DNA of 64,000 bases from Channa striata. Taxonomy: Eukaryota > Chordata > Actinopteri > Anabantiformes > Channidae. Location of the stretch: assembly GCA_033026295.1 (NCBI GenBank), contig CM065170.1:10570040-10634039 (forward strand). Reading direction: 5' to 3'. The notes under the pieces are model-generated. The model had not been told where the DNA came from, did no database searches, and saw only the letters and a program-made list of their open reading frames with translations. Position 1 is the stretch's first letter. Each line of letters begins with the position of its first letter. A program made the position numbers and the translations under genes. Positions 62,305 to 64,000 of this stretch are shown piece after piece.

Positions 62305-63438
62305 TTACGCTTCTCCTCCTGCTGATGCTGCTGCTGTTTCCTTCTCCGTTGACTTGTGATCTGCTTCCTCGTTACCTGGAATCTGGTCATTTGGCCTGTC
62401 TGAAACTGTCCCGAGCATCTTGGCGCTGTGCTCCTGTGCCTTTGCTCTCAGTGCAGCTATACTGTTCTCCCTCAGTTCCTCCTTAGAAATTGTGGAGTTG
62501 GTGCCTTTCCTCTGTTTCTCCGTGTTCTCCTCCAACACTTTGTCTGCTGGTTTCTCCTGCGCTGCTGTTGGTGTTGTACTGCTTGCTTTGCTGGGACAGG
62601 TGTCAGTGGACTTCTTGTGCATTCCTGAAGGAAAGAGATAATGTTTTCAATAATTAATTATATCCTTTTAGTCCAAAATAGTAAAAACTATGCACAAAAA
62701 GCAATTGGATGTACCAAAAGGGAAAAAAGACAAAGTTAAGTTAATAAGATGCATGGTAGAACCTCTTATTCAATTAGATTCACCCGATTGATTTAAACAA
62801 ATCAATTGACATGAGGCGAAGGAGGAGATTTAGTTTAATCTTCCCTGATGAAGTGGGATTATCACCATTATCGACTGCCACCTTTTATTGACATGCTGAC
62901 ACTTTTATTGGCTCCGAACATGAGCAGGACGTAGCCCCTGTTTTCTGTTGTTAGAATACGTCTTAATCCCCTTTTCCATTTCAGTGATACACCTTGATAT
63001 TCTCATTCTGACATTAACATCAAGCAGATACAAGAAAATGATGAGACGTGCTATAGGACACAACATTAAGAACAGTTCTGATCTGTAAGGAGTGATAATG
63101 ATTCGGCACCTAACACCAGGACCTGAAGCGCCCAAATGACAGTTAGCTGTCATTTGTTTTATTTTTTACGCCTGTGAATTTCCTACTCTGAAAACATTTT
63201 GTCTGTGGATAAGAAAACACTTGTGTCATCTAAAAACATAATTGTGCAGCCACTCACCAAGCAACCATGGGGCATAAGAGTCTGTGATGCCGTCTTTGGC
63301 AGACTTGAGGATGGACTCGGGCAGTGGGATGGCGTGACGGACCATGGCTCCGTACAGGCCGTACTCTGCCATCACGCTGCTGCGGCCCCAGCATTTCTCC
63401 TTTTTCCTCCACTTGGCCCTGCGGTTCTGAAACCACAC
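62305..63438 (-). CDS. vsx2: Visual system homeobox 2 (Chx10), C-terminal two exons only
   Basis: Paired-like homeodomain repressor needed for retinal progenitor growth and bipolar-cell fate. Visible exons in transcript order: 63438-63258 and 62624-62305. The first starts at the intron before the recognition-helix residues VWFQNRRAKWRK, at the splice point usual for paired-like homeodomains. It goes on through the CVC domain (KEKCWGRSSVMAEYGLYGAMVRHAIPLPESILKSA, quoted in two overlapping parts by position 63400-63300) to APWLLG. The second carries the tail with the conserved ELRENSIAALRAKAQEHS, an OAR-like segment, and ends ASAGGEA. In total 167 C-terminal residues are present. The N-terminal part and most of the homeodomain lie past 64000. 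Confidence 0.95.
62625..63257 (-). other. vsx2: vsx2 last intron
   Basis: 633 bases with good splice ends (donor gtgagt at 63257 and acceptor ag before 62624 on the minus strand). It has no repeat or exon that I recognise. Confidence 0.7.
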
Positions 63439-64000
63439 CTGGAGAGATGAAGAGAAGGGTTAGATCTCTGTCAGGCTATGCAGACATTTTTAAAGGTTTC
63501 TCTATAGTCTGGGGAAACTAACAATTAATTATAATATGTGGTTTACAGTAAAATGTGGACATCTAAATCCTCCCCTGCATCAATAGAAGGTTGATGTATT
63601 AGTAAAGACATCTTGTGATCAGGTGTTTTGAATTAAAACGTATTTGCCAGATTTTTCAATAGGAGAGAAATAGGTGTCATTTAAAGACTTTTAAAAAAGC
63701 GAAAATTAAGCCTATGACACGTTTAAAGTATGTGGGGGTATTTAATATTTACAAACCACAATGAACAATTGCCTTTCTCTGATTTCTTGCTTAAAGGTGA
63801 TGACAATCTACTGTAAATGCCAGACTCAAAGACTCAAAGAGTCAAATTTAATTAAAATTCAACAGTAAAGCGTATATGGTCCAGAAGAAGTGTTTGTACC
63901 ACAAGCCTTGAAATTCAGTGTTTAATATTTCTATAGTTTTTCTTTGACTCATTCCTTTTGTGTGTGCATGCATGTTTAACCTTCTTCTTATTCCTCAAAT
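63439..64000 (-). other. vsx2: vsx2 intron interrupting the homeobox, continuing off the window
   Basis: The acceptor (ctctccag on the minus strand) directly precedes the exon at 63438. No upstream exon with homeodomain helices 1-2 appears before the window ends. Confidence 0.7.

Noticed and set aside
1..64000. CRISPR arrays, operons, prophage or toxin-antitoxin-like systems
   Set aside because: No regularly spaced repeats or prokaryote-type gene packing; the window is vertebrate nuclear DNA.

Overview
This 64 kb window is vertebrate nuclear DNA, almost certainly from a spiny-rayed teleost fish. All real coding sequence is split into GT-AG exons. The proteins match vertebrate families along their whole length, and the interspersed repeats (an RTE-clade LINE, tRNA-headed SINEs, a TA-flanked MITE, a Gypsy-like fragment) are of kinds common in teleost genomes. 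No bacterial, organellar or CRISPR-like feature is present.

Layout. 1-21637: dishevelled-associated formin daam1 (+), lacking its first coding exon(s); 24 exons are visible. A 3.1 kb RTE LINE with perfect target-site duplications sits in one intron. 23431-26173: l3hypdh (-), 5 exons, tail to tail with daam1. About 27.6-28.8 kb: a GC-rich, truncated Gypsy-like LTR element (-). 29909-41302: kcnh5 (EAG2 potassium channel, -), complete in 11 exons. 42.8-43.0 kb: a possible decayed THAP-domain exon. 44014-47641: sgpp1 (+), 3 exons. 50916-57654: abcd4 (+), 19 exons, with a MITE in an intron and a second, longer copy 1.4 kb past the gene. 57.7-62.3 kb: noncoding, holding a homeodomain-site cluster. 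62305-63438: the last two exons of vsx2 (-); the rest lies beyond the right edge.

The genes do not form a pathway. Their roles are actin assembly downstream of Wnt/PCP (daam1), trans-3-hydroxy-L-proline catabolism (l3hypdh), neuronal K+ current (kcnh5), sphingosine-1-phosphate breakdown (sgpp1), lysosomal cobalamin export (abcd4) and retinal progenitor identity (vsx2). From memory, all six human orthologues lie on chromosome 14q23-q24, and DAAM1/L3HYPDH and VSX2/ABCD4 are neighbours there, so the window is a compacted piece of conserved vertebrate synteny.

Main points for a second look: a +1 shift in a C7 run of the daam1 FH1 exon; a 30-nt in-frame daam1 exon with UGC motifs at its acceptor, in the intron that received the LINE; a SINE that shares both end regions of that LINE; a MITE pair differing by an LTR-like insert; an Asp-to-Glu change in the third phosphatase motif of Sgpp1; and a paired-class homeodomain-site cluster 3' of vsx2. 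I found no convincing undescribed multi-gene system.
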